Below, piece after piece: positions 18,480-28,951 of a DNA stretch of 64,000 nt (positions are counted from its first letter, which is position 1; every line of letters starts with the position of its first letter). The stretch is from the NCBI RefSeq assembly GCF_003945385.1, contig NZ_AP018920.1, positions 3,348,001 through 3,412,000 of the forward strand, written 5' to 3'. A program made the position numbers and the translations under genes. Under the pieces are notes generated by a model that did no database searches, had not been told where the DNA came from, and saw nothing but the letters and a program-made list of their open reading frames with translations. This DNA comes from Pseudonocardia autotrophica. Its GTDB lineage: Bacteria; Actinomycetota; Actinomycetes; Mycobacteriales; Pseudonocardiaceae.

Positions 18480-18499
18480 GAGCTTGCGGAGCGAAGCTC
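18480..18499 (+). repeat. Short inverted repeat between sufD and sufC
   Basis: GAGCTT (18480-18485) and AAGCTC (18494-18499) flank GCGGAGCG, 4 bp after the sufD stop. It can form a small hairpin between otherwise tightly packed genes; the 73-bp gap is the largest inside the suf unit. It may adjust sufC expression by partial termination or RNA processing. Only the symmetry is observed. Confidence 0.4.
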
Positions 18500-18549
18500 G
18501 GCGCCGATCACCCCACACTCTCTTCCCGGATACGGAGCGACCACCACAG

Positions 18550-21135
<2,586 letters not shown>

Positions 21136-21139
<4 letters not shown>

Positions 21140-21552
21140 GCGACACGACCGAGCAGCAGGCCACCGAGCAGGACACCGACGTCGTCCGCGGCGCGGCCGG
21201 GATGCCCGAGCCGCCGGCGGCCCCGACCGAGGGTGCCTCGCAGGACCAGCTCGAAGAGGCGATGAAGGACGTCGTCGATCCCGAGCTGGGGATCAACGTC
21301 GTCGATCTCGGCCTCGTCTACGGCATCGACCGGGACGGCGACACGGCCGTCATCGACATGACCCTCACCTCGGCGGCCTGCCCGCTGACCGACGTGATCG
21401 AGGAGCAGACCCGCTCCGCGCTCACCTCCGGTCCGGACGGTGGGCTGGTCTCCGACATCCGGATCAACTGGGTCTGGATGCCGCCGTGGGGGCCGGAGAA
21501 GATCACCGAGGACGGCCGCGAGCAGCTGCGCGCCCTCGGCTTCCGGGTCTGA
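21136..21552 (+). CDS. sufT: SufT-like MIP18/DUF59 Fe-S maturation factor
   Basis: This 138-residue protein ends the suf unit. It has a disordered N-terminus of about 35 residues and the DUF59 core: DVVDPELGINVVDLGLVYGI, then MTLTSAACPLTDVIEEQ with the conserved cysteine, then VWMPPWGPEKIT. Family members act in Fe-S protein maturation; Rv1466 occupies the same position in M. tuberculosis. The ATG overlaps the sufU stop. Confidence 0.95.
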
Positions 21553-21559
21553 ACCCGTT

Positions 21560-21608
21560 CACGAGCGGGCCTCGGGTGGCGGTCGTCGCCACCGGGGGCC
21601 CGCTCGTG
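21560..21608. terminator. Bidirectional terminator between the suf operon and the N-acetyltransferase gene
   Basis: The arms CACGAGCGGGCC (21560-21571) and GGCCCGCTCGTG (21597-21608) pair perfectly over 12 bp, and an inner GGTGGCG/CGCCACC stem (21576-21593) continues the structure. It sits between the stops of two convergent genes at 21552 and 21625, so it can serve both. Confidence 0.85.
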
Positions 21609-21624
21609 GCATGTGTGGGGTGGC

Positions 21625-22590
21625 TCAGCCGAAGTGGACGGTGCGGATGCGCTGCTCCAGGCCGCTGACGCCCGAGGTGTCGATGCCGAACTCGTCCTCC
21701 AGCGCCCGGATCACCCGGGCCGGCGTACTGAGTTCCCGTTCCTCGGTGCGGCCGTCGGTGTGGCGCAGGGTGTAGCGGTTCCCGGCCAGGGTGGCCCGCC
21801 GGTCCGGGCCGGAGTACGCGGCGATCAGCCCGTTCCGGAAGTGCGACGCCGGATGGTGCGTGAGGTACCAGGAGCCCATCGCGTAGTCGATGTCGGGCAC
21901 CGGCGTCAGGTCGAAGGTGTACTGGGTCAGCCAATCCCCGCCGCCGCGCCGCTGCTGGGCCCAGCCGCCCGCGCCGTCGCTCCGGTAGCGATGTTCGGCG
22001 TGCGCCGTCGGCTGGACGGTGCCGCTGACCAGCCGCAGCGGCTCGGAGGGCACCGTGCCGCCGAAGCCGACGTCGACGACGAAGAAGCCCGCAGTGGGTG
22101 CTGTGGTCGCTGTGCCCTCGGCGGGATCTCCGGCCTCGACCAGGGTGAGCCGGTGCGTGCGCATCGTCGGTGGATCACCGTCGGCCACGCCGAGCCGGAC
22201 CCGTCCGACCAGCGGGGTGACCCGGTAACCGAGGTCGCCGAGCATGTCGTGCAGCAGCCGGTTGTTCTCGAAGCACCAGCCGCCGCGGCGCCCGTGCACC
22301 AGCTTGCCGACGATGTCTGCCCGGTCGACGGGCGGCTCGGTGCCGGTGAACGGATCCAGGTTCTCGAACGGGATCGTCGCGACGTGCGCGCGGACGATCC
22401 GGCGCAGCAGCGCCGTGTCCGGCGGGCCGGGGGCGACGCCGATCCGGTCGAGGTAGGCCGCCACGTCCGGACGCGACCCGCCATCTCCGGCGGCCGGGTC
22501 CGATTCGCCGCCTCCGGCGGCCGGTGCGGTCTCGGATCGGGTCGGCGGCACGGCCGCCGCGATGGGCGTCACCGCCGGGTTGCTCGTCAT
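21625..22590 (-). CDS. nat: Arylamine N-acetyltransferase
   Basis: The 321-residue product shows the NAT catalytic triad: Cys in RGGWCFENN (~106), His in MRTHRLTLVE (~145) and Asp in VVDVGFGG (~171). IPFENLD near residue 75 is also typical. The enzyme moves acetyl or propionyl groups from acyl-CoA to arylamines or hydrazines in the cytoplasm. The N-terminus carries about 40 residues of Ala/Gly/Pro-rich sequence before the conserved VAAYLDRIGV, so a later start is possible. ATG 22590 was preferred to GTG 22596. Confidence 0.92.
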   Translation of the reverse strand: MTSNPAVTPIAAAVPPTRSETAPAAGGGESDPAAGDGGSRPDVAAYLDRIGVAPGPPDTALLRRIVRAHVATIPFENLDPFTGTEPPVDRADIVGKLVHGRRGGWCFENNRLLHDMLGDLGYRVTPLVGRVRLGVADGDPPTMRTHRLTLVEAGDPAEGTATTAPTAGFFVVDVGFGGTVPSEPLRLVSGTVQPTAHAEHRYRSDGAGGWAQQRRGGGDWLTQYTFDLTPVPDIDYAMGSWYLTHHPASHFRNGLIAAYSGPDRRATLAGNRYTLRHTDGRTEERELSTPARVIRALEDEFGIDTSGVSGLEQRIRTVHFG

Positions 22591-22634
22591 GCCCACGACC
22601 CTGCACGGTGAACCCGGGTCGAGGTCAACTCGAA

Positions 22635-23678
22635 TCAGCGCTCCCGTGCGCCGCGCAGCGCCCAGGCGCGCAGGTGGGTGTAGCCGCGGGTGTGCAGGGT
22701 GGCGATCCGCCGCAGGTCGAAGCGGGGGTCGTCGCGTAACGACTCGTGCATCTCCCGGTCCACGAGCACGGTGTCCGGCCGGGCCTCCGAGGTGAGCCGG
22801 GAGGCGACGTTGACGACCTCGCCGTAGACGTCGCCGTAGCGGGCCAGCACCATCCCGTGCGCGATCCCGATCCGCAGCGGCGGCAGGGACGGCTCGATGC
22901 GCACCCGGTCCCGCAGCCCGAGCGCGATCGCCGCGGCATCGGCGGGATGTTCGGTCGCGAACAGGACCTCGTCGCCGACGGTCTTGATGATCCGGCCGCG
23001 GCCGTTCGCGATGACCTCGTTGGTGACGTCGCTGAACCGCTCGATCATCTCGCCGAGCTCGGCCATCGAGCGGCGGCGGGTGGTACGGGTGAACCCGACC
23101 ATGTCCGCGAAGCCGACCGACAGCGGCCAGGTGTCGGCGGAGATCAGCTCACCGTCGGAGCGCTGGGCGCCCGCCGTCCACCGGACCGCGGTCGCCGCGA
23201 GATGCCGCCGCCACACGTAGGACTGCAGACTCTCCAGCTCGGGGAGGACCTCGGCGGCGAGCCGGGCGGCGGCCAGCGGGGTCAGCTCGCCGACGTGCGC
23301 CGCCGCGACCTGCGCGAGCATCCCGACCTGCCACTCCGCGAGCCGGGACAGCGACTGCGCGATCGCCCGGGCGACGGCCTCCCGGGGCCCGTGCTCGGGC
23401 AGCCACTCGCGGGTGAGGTCGACGACCTTGCGCGCGGCCTCGAGATCGACCCGGGTGAAGACCCGCTCGTCCGGGGCGGGATCGGGGAATCCGAGTGCCC
23501 GCCACAACCGGCCGGACTCCTCCGGGTCGAGCCCGGTGGCCTCGACGAGCTCGTCCCGGGTGAACTCGCGGGGAGCACCGAGGATGAACTCGTCGAGGAC
23601 GGGGCCCTCGATCTCGCTCCAGTCGATCTGCGCGGGATCGGGGAGCGGCCGGGGGCCGGGGGCGGGCTCGTCGGACAC
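22635..23678 (-). CDS. Class III adenylate cyclase with N-terminal regulatory domain (Rv1264-like)
   Basis: The product is 347 residues. The first ~170 resemble the actinobacterial adenylate cyclase regulatory domain (FTRDELVEATGLDPEESGRL, WRALGFPDP), which in Rv1264 makes the enzyme pH-responsive. The catalytic domain has the metal site in VGFADMVGFT (~193) and KTVGDEVLF, and the transition-state Asn/Arg in VVNVASRL. A single cyclase domain implies a homodimer. The GTG at 23678 is only 3 bp after the stop of the universal stress protein gene, so the two are co-transcribed. No membrane segment is visible. Confidence 0.9.
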   Translation of the reverse strand: MSDEPAPGPRPLPDPAQIDWSEIEGPVLDEFILGAPREFTRDELVEATGLDPEESGRLWRALGFPDPAPDERVFTRVDLEAARKVVDLTREWLPEHGPREAVARAIAQSLSRLAEWQVGMLAQVAAAHVGELTPLAAARLAAEVLPELESLQSYVWRRHLAATAVRWTAGAQRSDGELISADTWPLSVGFADMVGFTRTTRRRSMAELGEMIERFSDVTNEVIANGRGRIIKTVGDEVLFATEHPADAAAIALGLRDRVRIEPSLPPLRIGIAHGMVLARYGDVYGEVVNVASRLTSEARPDTVLVDREMHESLRDDPRFDLRRIATLHTRGYTHLRAWALRGARER

Positions 23679-23681
23679 GGC

Positions 23682-24131
23682 TCAGGTGGTGTGCACGACG
23701 AGCACGTCCACCCCGGCGCGGCGGGTGGCGTCCGCGGGGACCGAGCCGAGCAGCCGCCCGGAGAACGTGTTGAGGCCACGGTTGCCGATGACCAGCAGAT
23801 CCGCCTTGTTGTCCTTGACCGCCTTGCGGAGCACGTCGACCGGCGCGCCGTCCTCGGCGTGCGTGGTCACCTTCCGGGCGCCGGCTGCGGCCGCCCGGTC
23901 GGCTGCCTCGCGCAGCGCCTCCTCGGCGGGCGTCCAGCCGGTGACCAGGTAGGCCTCGTCCTTGAGCGCGTCCTCGGCGGCGGCGGTGTCCTCGCGGCTG
24001 GCCGGGGTGTACGCGGACACGATGACGAGGGTGGCGCCGCTGTCGGCGGCCACACCCGCCGCGCGCTCGACGGCCGCGAACGAGGTCGACGAGCCGTCCG
24101 TCCCGACGACGATGGTCTGGTAAGCGGGCAT
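23682..24131 (-). CDS. Universal stress protein (UspA family)
   Basis: The 149-residue single USP domain begins YQTIVVGTDGSSTSF and ends with the ATP-binding motif GNRGLNTFSGRLLGSVP (G-2x-G-9x-G-S type, ~118-135). ATP-binding USPs act in stress or dormancy responses. ATG 24131 has GGAGG 6 nt upstream. The upstream promoter carries two GTACCCC direct repeats (24194-24200, 24214-24220) on either side of a minus-strand TAACAT hexamer, a possible control site. It leads an operon with the adenylate cyclase. Confidence 0.93.
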   Translation of the reverse strand: MPAYQTIVVGTDGSSTSFAAVERAAGVAADSGATLVIVSAYTPASREDTAAAEDALKDEAYLVTGWTPAEEALREAADRAAAAGARKVTTHAEDGAPVDVLRKAVKDNKADLLVIGNRGLNTFSGRLLGSVPADATRRAGVDVLVVHTT

Positions 24132-24249
24132 GGGCAGCCTCCGATGGGGAGCGGGACCGCAGCCGCTCGGTGCGGGCGGCCCCTCGACGCTGAGTACCCC
24201 GATGTTACTACCGGTACCCCTGTCGACCGACCGGTGTGGCGGCCCGTCA

Positions 24250-25566
24250 TCACCCGACCGGGCGAAATCGTACGGCCGAACGAAGCATGTGTCCCTTGAC
24301 CGGTGCGGGCGCTGCCCGGAACACGCCCGCCATCCCGGCGAGTGTCCCGGGCAGGTCCTCGCGGCCGGTGAGGAACGCCCGTCCGCTGCGGCCCGCGAAG
24401 AAGGCGTCGAAGAAGCCCGGCACCAGCCGGGCCGGCAGGTCGAGCACGGTCTGCAATCCGTGCCGGCGCAGCTGGTGCACCATCCGCGCCGACGGCGACC
24501 ACAGCAGCCCGGTCGCCGCCGACACCGCTGCGGCCGGGTCGGCCGGAAGGTGCCGGCCCAGTACGGCCGCCACCTCCGGGGCGAGCCGCAACGCGGGGGC
24601 GACGCTGAACCCGGTCGCCGGGTGCACGAGCGGCGTCGCCGCACCGAACGGCACCGGATGCGCCGCCGCGCGAGGCGAGTCGACCGGGAACCGGACCCGC
24701 TCCACCGGGGCGTCGCCGGGCACCGCGATACCGAGCCCGGCCAGCCGCGCCGTCAGGCGCTCCCGCAGCTCGGGGAGCGGGAGTCCGGGCCGCCGCGCCA
24801 GCGACGTCTCCTCCAGCAGGACCGTCCCGTCGCCGTAGGGGACGGCGTAGAGGAACGTCGGCCAGTCGGTCCAGCCGGGTGCGCTCCCGGGGCCGGGAGG
24901 GCGCCAGTCCATGAACACCGCCTCGCCGGGCGCGAGGACCGGACGAGCCACGTCCGCCGGGACGACGACGCCGTACGCGGTCTGCTCGGCCGCCGGCCCG
25001 GCGACCGGCCGCAGCCGCGACGGGGCCCCGGTGGCATCGACGACGAGCGCGGTGTCGACGACCAGGGCGTCGGCTGCGGCCGGTACCGGCGACGAGCCCG
25101 CTGCGGCCGGCGCACCCTGGGTCCCCACGCCGCCCGCGCGGTCCCGGTCACCCGGCGCGCCCGATCCGGCTCCCGGCGCCCGCAAGGAGACCCGGTACCG
25201 GCCGCCGCCGGGGCACAGGTCCCCGGCGTCCGCCCGCCCGGCGAGGACGGTCACCCCGCCGAGCCGGGAGTCCAGATGGGCGCGCAGGCCCGCGGTGTCC
25301 AGCACCGCGTACGGACCCAGGTCCCGGTCGCCGCCGCCACCGGGCAGCACCGCCCGTGCCCGCGGCCGGGCGGCCAGCACCGAGCGGGGCAGGTCGGCGG
25401 GCAGCTCCTCCGGCCAGGCGCAGTAGGTGGCACTCCACGGCAGGTCCGGGGCGGGATCGGCGAGCGCGGTCCGCAGGCCGTGCGCCGCACACGCTCCGGC
25501 GAGCGCCCGGCCGGCCGGGCCGCCGCCGAGCACGAGCACGTCCACCGCCGCTTCCGTGCGTCGCAC
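24250..25566 (-). CDS. crtY: Lycopene beta-cyclase, CrtL/CrtY type
   Basis: This 438-residue flavoprotein has an N-terminal Rossmann motif VLVLGGGPAGRALAGACAAH, FMDWRPP in the middle, FLYAVPYGDGTVLLEETSLA (~290) and FGAATPLVHPATGFSVA (~350). The combination, especially LEETSLA, matches lycopene cyclases that form beta-rings without net redox change. No crtE, crtB or crtI gene lies in the window, so any carotenoid pathway is split. A low-complexity Ala/Gly insert of about 30 residues lies near residue 130. GTG 25566 has GGGGAGG about 7 nt upstream, and the gene follows the SDR by 14 bp. Confidence 0.85.
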   Translation of the reverse strand: MRRTEAAVDVLVLGGGPAGRALAGACAAHGLRTALADPAPDLPWSATYCAWPEELPADLPRSVLAARPRARAVLPGGGGDRDLGPYAVLDTAGLRAHLDSRLGGVTVLAGRADAGDLCPGGGRYRVSLRAPGAGSGAPGDRDRAGGVGTQGAPAAAGSSPVPAAADALVVDTALVVDATGAPSRLRPVAGPAAEQTAYGVVVPADVARPVLAPGEAVFMDWRPPGPGSAPGWTDWPTFLYAVPYGDGTVLLEETSLARRPGLPLPELRERLTARLAGLGIAVPGDAPVERVRFPVDSPRAAAHPVPFGAATPLVHPATGFSVAPALRLAPEVAAVLGRHLPADPAAAVSAATGLLWSPSARMVHQLRRHGLQTVLDLPARLVPGFFDAFFAGRSGRAFLTGREDLPGTLAGMAGVFRAAPAPVKGHMLRSAVRFRPVG

Positions 25567-25580
25567 CCCGGTCCTCCCCG

Positions 25581-26357
25581 TCAGACGTTCCGGCCGGTGG
25601 CCAGGCTGCCACCGTCGATCCGCAGTGTCTCGCCGGTGATCCAGGACGCGGCGTCGGAGACCAGGAAGGCGACGGCGTCGGCGACGTCTGACGGCACACC
25701 GAGCCGCTTCATCGGGTAGCCGGCGGCGACCCCCGCCTCGTCGTGCGCGTACAGCGCCTCGGCGAACCGGGTCTTCACCACCGCGGGGGCGACCGCGTTC
25801 ACCCGGATCCCCGGCCCGAGCTGCCCGGCCAGCTCCTCGGTCAGCTTGATCAGGGCGGCCTTCGAGGCGCCGTAGGCGCCGATCACCCCGGTCGGCCGCA
25901 GTCCGCCGACCGAGGCCACGTTCACCACCGATCCGCCGTGCTCACCCATCCAGGCCCGGTGCGCCTGCTGCACGAACCCCAGCGCGGCGACCACGTTGAC
26001 CTCGAAGATCTTCCGGACCGCTGCCAGGTCGGCGTCGACCAGCGGGCCGTACTGCGGGTTGACGCCGGCGTTGTTGATCAGCACGTCGAGCGAACCGAAG
26101 GTCTCGACGGTCCGGTCGGCGACCTCGGCACGGTGCGCCGCGTCGCCGGCGTTGCCCGGCACGGCGAGCACCCGCGCCGGGTCGGTGCCGGTCTCGTCGG
26201 CGAGCGCGGCGGCGGCCTCGGCCAGCTCCGGCGCGCGCCGCCCGGTGATCGTCACCGACGCGCCGCGGGCGAGCAGCCCCGCCGCGATGCCGTACCCGAT
26301 GCCGCGGGAGCCGCCGGTGACCAGCGCCGCCCGCCCGGACAAGGTGAGATCGGTCAT
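25581..26357 (-). CDS. SDR family NAD(P)-dependent oxidoreductase (FabG-like)
   Basis: The 258-residue classical SDR has the TGGSRGIGYGIA cofactor motif near residue 15, NNAGV near 90, and the catalytic Ser-Tyr-Lys in VNVASVGG and YGASKAA (~145-165). The C-terminal ITGETLRIDGGSLATG is also standard. ATG 26357 starts directly before the Rossmann strand. It is upstream of the lycopene cyclase on the same strand with a 14-bp gap; the substrate is unknown and a carotenoid link is only contextual. Confidence 0.9.
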   Translation of the reverse strand: MTDLTLSGRAALVTGGSRGIGYGIAAGLLARGASVTITGRRAPELAEAAAALADETGTDPARVLAVPGNAGDAAHRAEVADRTVETFGSLDVLINNAGVNPQYGPLVDADLAAVRKIFEVNVVAALGFVQQAHRAWMGEHGGSVVNVASVGGLRPTGVIGAYGASKAALIKLTEELAGQLGPGIRVNAVAPAVVKTRFAEALYAHDEAGVAAGYPMKRLGVPSDVADAVAFLVSDAASWITGETLRIDGGSLATGRNV

Positions 26358-26515
26358 GGGAGCCGACCCTACGTGGGGAAACGGGTCGCCCCGGCCGGTA
26401 ACCTGGCGTGGTGGTCCTGATCGAGTAGCCGGTGTCGCCGGGCACCCGTGTGCCCGCGCCGTTGCTCTTGAACTCTCAGCGCCCACCCCGTCGACTCCGT
26501 CTGGAGCCCTGTCAC

Positions 26516-28138
26516 GTGATCACCGCGACCGCCCTCGAACTCCGCGCCGGATCGCGGATCCTGCTCTCCGGGGCGGATCTGCGGGTCCAGCCCGGCGACC
26601 GGATCGGCCTGGTCGGCCGCAACGGTGCCGGGAAGACGACCTCGATGCGGGTGCTGGCGGGGGAGGGCGAGCCCTACTCCGGCGACGTCCGCTCCAACTC
26701 GCCGGTCGGCTACCTGCCGCAGGACCCGCGGGAGGGCGACCTGTCGGTCACGGCGAAGGACCGGGTGCTCTCCGCCCGCGGCCTCGACACGCTGCTGGCG
26801 AAGATGGAGAAGGCCCAGACGGCGATGGCCGAGCTGGTCGACGGCCCGGAGAACGAGAAGACGGTCCGTGAGTACGGCCGGCTGGAGGAGCGGTTCTCGG
26901 CGCTCGGCGGGTACGCCGCCGAATCGGAGGCCGCCCGGATCTGCACCCATCTCGGTCTGCCGGACCGGGTGCTGGCCCAGCCGATGCGGACGCTGTCCGG
27001 CGGTCAGCGGCGCCGGGTGGAGCTGTCCCGCATCCTGTTCGCGGCCTCCGACGGCGGCTCGCAGTCGGCGACCACGCTGCTGCTCGACGAGCCGACGAAC
27101 CACCTCGACGCCGACTCGATCACCTGGCTGCGCTCGTTCCTGCAGAGCCACGAGGGCGGCCTCGTGGTGATCAGCCACGACACCGATCTGCTGGCCGCGG
27201 TCGTCAACAAGGTGTGGTTCCTCGACGCCACCCGCGGTGAGGCCGACCAGTACAACATGGACTGGAAGCGGTACCAGGAGGCCCGCGCGACCGACGAGAA
27301 GCGCCGTCGCCGCGAGCGCGCCAACGCCGAGAAGAAGGCCTCCGCGCTGCACACCCAGGCGGCGAAGATGGGCGCCAAGGCGACCAAGGCCGTCGCGGCG
27401 AAGAACATGGCCCGGCGTGCCGACCAGCTCCTGGCCGGTCTCGACGACGAGCGCCAGGCCGACCGGGTCGCCAAGATCCGGTTCCCGACTCCGGCCTCGT
27501 GCGGGCGGACCCCGATGACCGCGGAGGGCCTGTCCAAGGCCTACGGGTCGCTGGAGGTGTTCACCGGCGTCGACCTGGCGGTCGACCGTGGGGCGAAGGT
27601 CGTGGTTCTGGGCTTCAACGGGGCCGGCAAGACCACCCTGCTGCGGGTGCTCGCCGGGGCCGAGGACCCGGACGCCGGCGAGGTGATCCCCGGGCACGGC
27701 CTGCGGACCGGCTACTTCGCCCAGGAGCACGACACCCTCGACATGGACGCGTCGGTCTGGGACAACATCCGGCACGCCTCGCCGGACGCCCCGGAACAGC
27801 AGCTCCGCACCCTGCTGGGGTCGTTCATGTTCACCGGTGAGCAGCTCGACCAGCCGGCCGGCACGCTGTCCGGCGGTGAGCGGACGCGGCTCGCGCTGGC
27901 CGGGCTGGTGTCGTCCGCGGCGAACGTGCTGCTGCTCGACGAGCCCACGAACAACCTGGACCCGGCGAGCCGCGAGCAGGTGCTCGACGCGCTGCGCCGG
28001 TTCGAGGGCGCCGTGGTGCTGGTGACGCACGACCCGGGTGCGGTGGAGGCGCTCGAGCCGGACCGGGTGATCGTGCTGCCGGACGGCACCGAGGACCACT
28101 GGTCGGCCGACTACCTCGAGCTCGTCCAGCTGGCCTGA
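26516..28138 (+). CDS. ABC-F family ATPase (ribosome-associated)
   Basis: The 540-residue protein has two ABC domains and no membrane segments. First domain: Walker A GRNGAGKTT (~40) and Walker B LLLDEPTNHLDADS. Second domain: GFNGAGKTT (~370), signature LSGGERTRLALA and LLLDEPTNNLDP. The linker between them is basic and rich in Ala/Lys (RRRRERANAEKKASALHTQ), as in ribosome E-site-binding ABC-F proteins. Members either remodel ribosomes or protect them from antibiotics. The GTG start is at 26516. Synteny with Rv1473, followed by the Rv1473A-like gene, supports orthology. Confidence 0.93.
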   Translation: MITATALELRAGSRILLSGADLRVQPGDRIGLVGRNGAGKTTSMRVLAGEGEPYSGDVRSNSPVGYLPQDPREGDLSVTAKDRVLSARGLDTLLAKMEKAQTAMAELVDGPENEKTVREYGRLEERFSALGGYAAESEAARICTHLGLPDRVLAQPMRTLSGGQRRRVELSRILFAASDGGSQSATTLLLDEPTNHLDADSITWLRSFLQSHEGGLVVISHDTDLLAAVVNKVWFLDATRGEADQYNMDWKRYQEARATDEKRRRRERANAEKKASALHTQAAKMGAKATKAVAAKNMARRADQLLAGLDDERQADRVAKIRFPTPASCGRTPMTAEGLSKAYGSLEVFTGVDLAVDRGAKVVVLGFNGAGKTTLLRVLAGAEDPDAGEVIPGHGLRTGYFAQEHDTLDMDASVWDNIRHASPDAPEQQLRTLLGSFMFTGEQLDQPAGTLSGGERTRLALAGLVSSAANVLLLDEPTNNLDPASREQVLDALRRFEGAVVLVTHDPGAVEALEPDRVIVLPDGTEDHWSADYLELVQLA

Positions 28139-28481
28139 TCCGGGCCACCCACCGGCCGCTGACCGGCGCGTCCACCGACCGGTCGTCGCACGGGAGTGTG
28201 ATCACCCGTCCGGAGCACCAAGATCGTCGATCTTGATGAGCCGCTGTGATCGGCGACGGCCGGAATGGTGCGGGATCGATTCCAACGGGTGACGCCATTC
28301 TGCTGATCGATGGACGATCGCTCGACTGCTCACTGAACCGTGTGCGCCATTCGGGGTAACCGCTCACCGATCGCGTTTTCCGCGTTCTGGCCAGAAATCC
28401 TCATCTGGATCATCATGGCCTGACCGTCGCGCCGGATGCGGCGGTCCGCGGGGGCATCCGCGGTGGGGATGAGGAGGGCCC
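28139..28481. other. 343-bp intergenic region with an AT-richer core and a hairpin
   Basis: No gene is seen. A perfect hairpin CAAGATC-GTC-GATCTTG (28219-28235) lies 80 bp after the ABC-F stop and could be a terminator or operator. The stretch 28230-28400 is clearly less GC-rich than its flanks. The end supplies GAGGAGG (28471-28477) for the next gene. Confidence 0.5.
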
Positions 28482-28691
28482 ATGGCCGAGCTGAAGAAGG
28501 GCGCCCGGATCACCGGGACGCAGCGGGGGAAACTCGCAGCCGACCTGAAGAAGAAGTATGAGAAGGGTGCCAGTATCCGCTCGCTCGCCGAGCAGACCGG
28601 CCGGTCGTACGGATTCGTGCACCGCGTCCTCTCCGAGACGGGAGTGACCCTGCGCGGTCGCGGCGGGGCGACCCGCACCAAGAAGAAGTAA
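28482..28691 (+). CDS. Small helix-turn-helix protein, Rv1473A-like
   Basis: This 69-residue basic protein starts MAELKKGARITGTQRGKLA, carries a helix-turn-helix (IRSLAEQTGRSYGFVHRVLS) and ends in a Lys/Arg tail (RTKKK). It is highly conserved in actinobacteria in my experience, and its place after the ABC-F gene matches Rv1473A, annotated as a possible regulator. Lsr2/BldC-like size and charge suggest DNA binding, but the targets are unknown. GAGGAGG lies 4 bp before the ATG. It has its own large upstream region and so probably its own promoter. Confidence 0.85.
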   Translation: MAELKKGARITGTQRGKLAADLKKKYEKGASIRSLAEQTGRSYGFVHRVLSETGVTLRGRGGATRTKKK

Positions 28692-28811
28692 CCGACCGTC
28701 CCGTCGAGCAGCCGGCGCAAGCGGTACCGCAGAGACCACCGACGACGCCGACCGTGCCCGTCACCGGCCCGGTACGGCGTCGTCGCATGTCGCGACCCGA
28801 GAATGTGGCCG

Positions 28812-28871
28812 GCCGCCACCGTGCCAGCCGCCGCCGTGCCACCGGCCGCCGTGCCACCCGCCGCCCTGCCA
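28812..28871. repeat. 15-bp tandem repeat, four imperfect copies
   Basis: Four 15-bp units of the form [GC]C[CG]GCCGCCGTGCCA start at 28812, 28827, 28842 and 28857, in the 260-bp gap between the small HTH gene and the ABC exporter. On the reverse strand they would encode a Gly-Trp-His-rich string, but no credible gene is there. They are probably slippage-derived. Confidence 0.75.
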
Positions 28872-28951
28872 CTCGCCTGCCGCCGCGCCCCCTGATCGTC
28901 GCCGTCGTAACGTGAACCCTCGCCGTCCACCACCGGCGAAGGGGAACATCG

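Noticed and set aside
28761..28949. Reverse-strand frame coding a Gly-Trp-His repeat peptide
   Set aside because: It is the translation of the 15-bp repeat, lacks a ribosome-binding site and has no recognisable domain.
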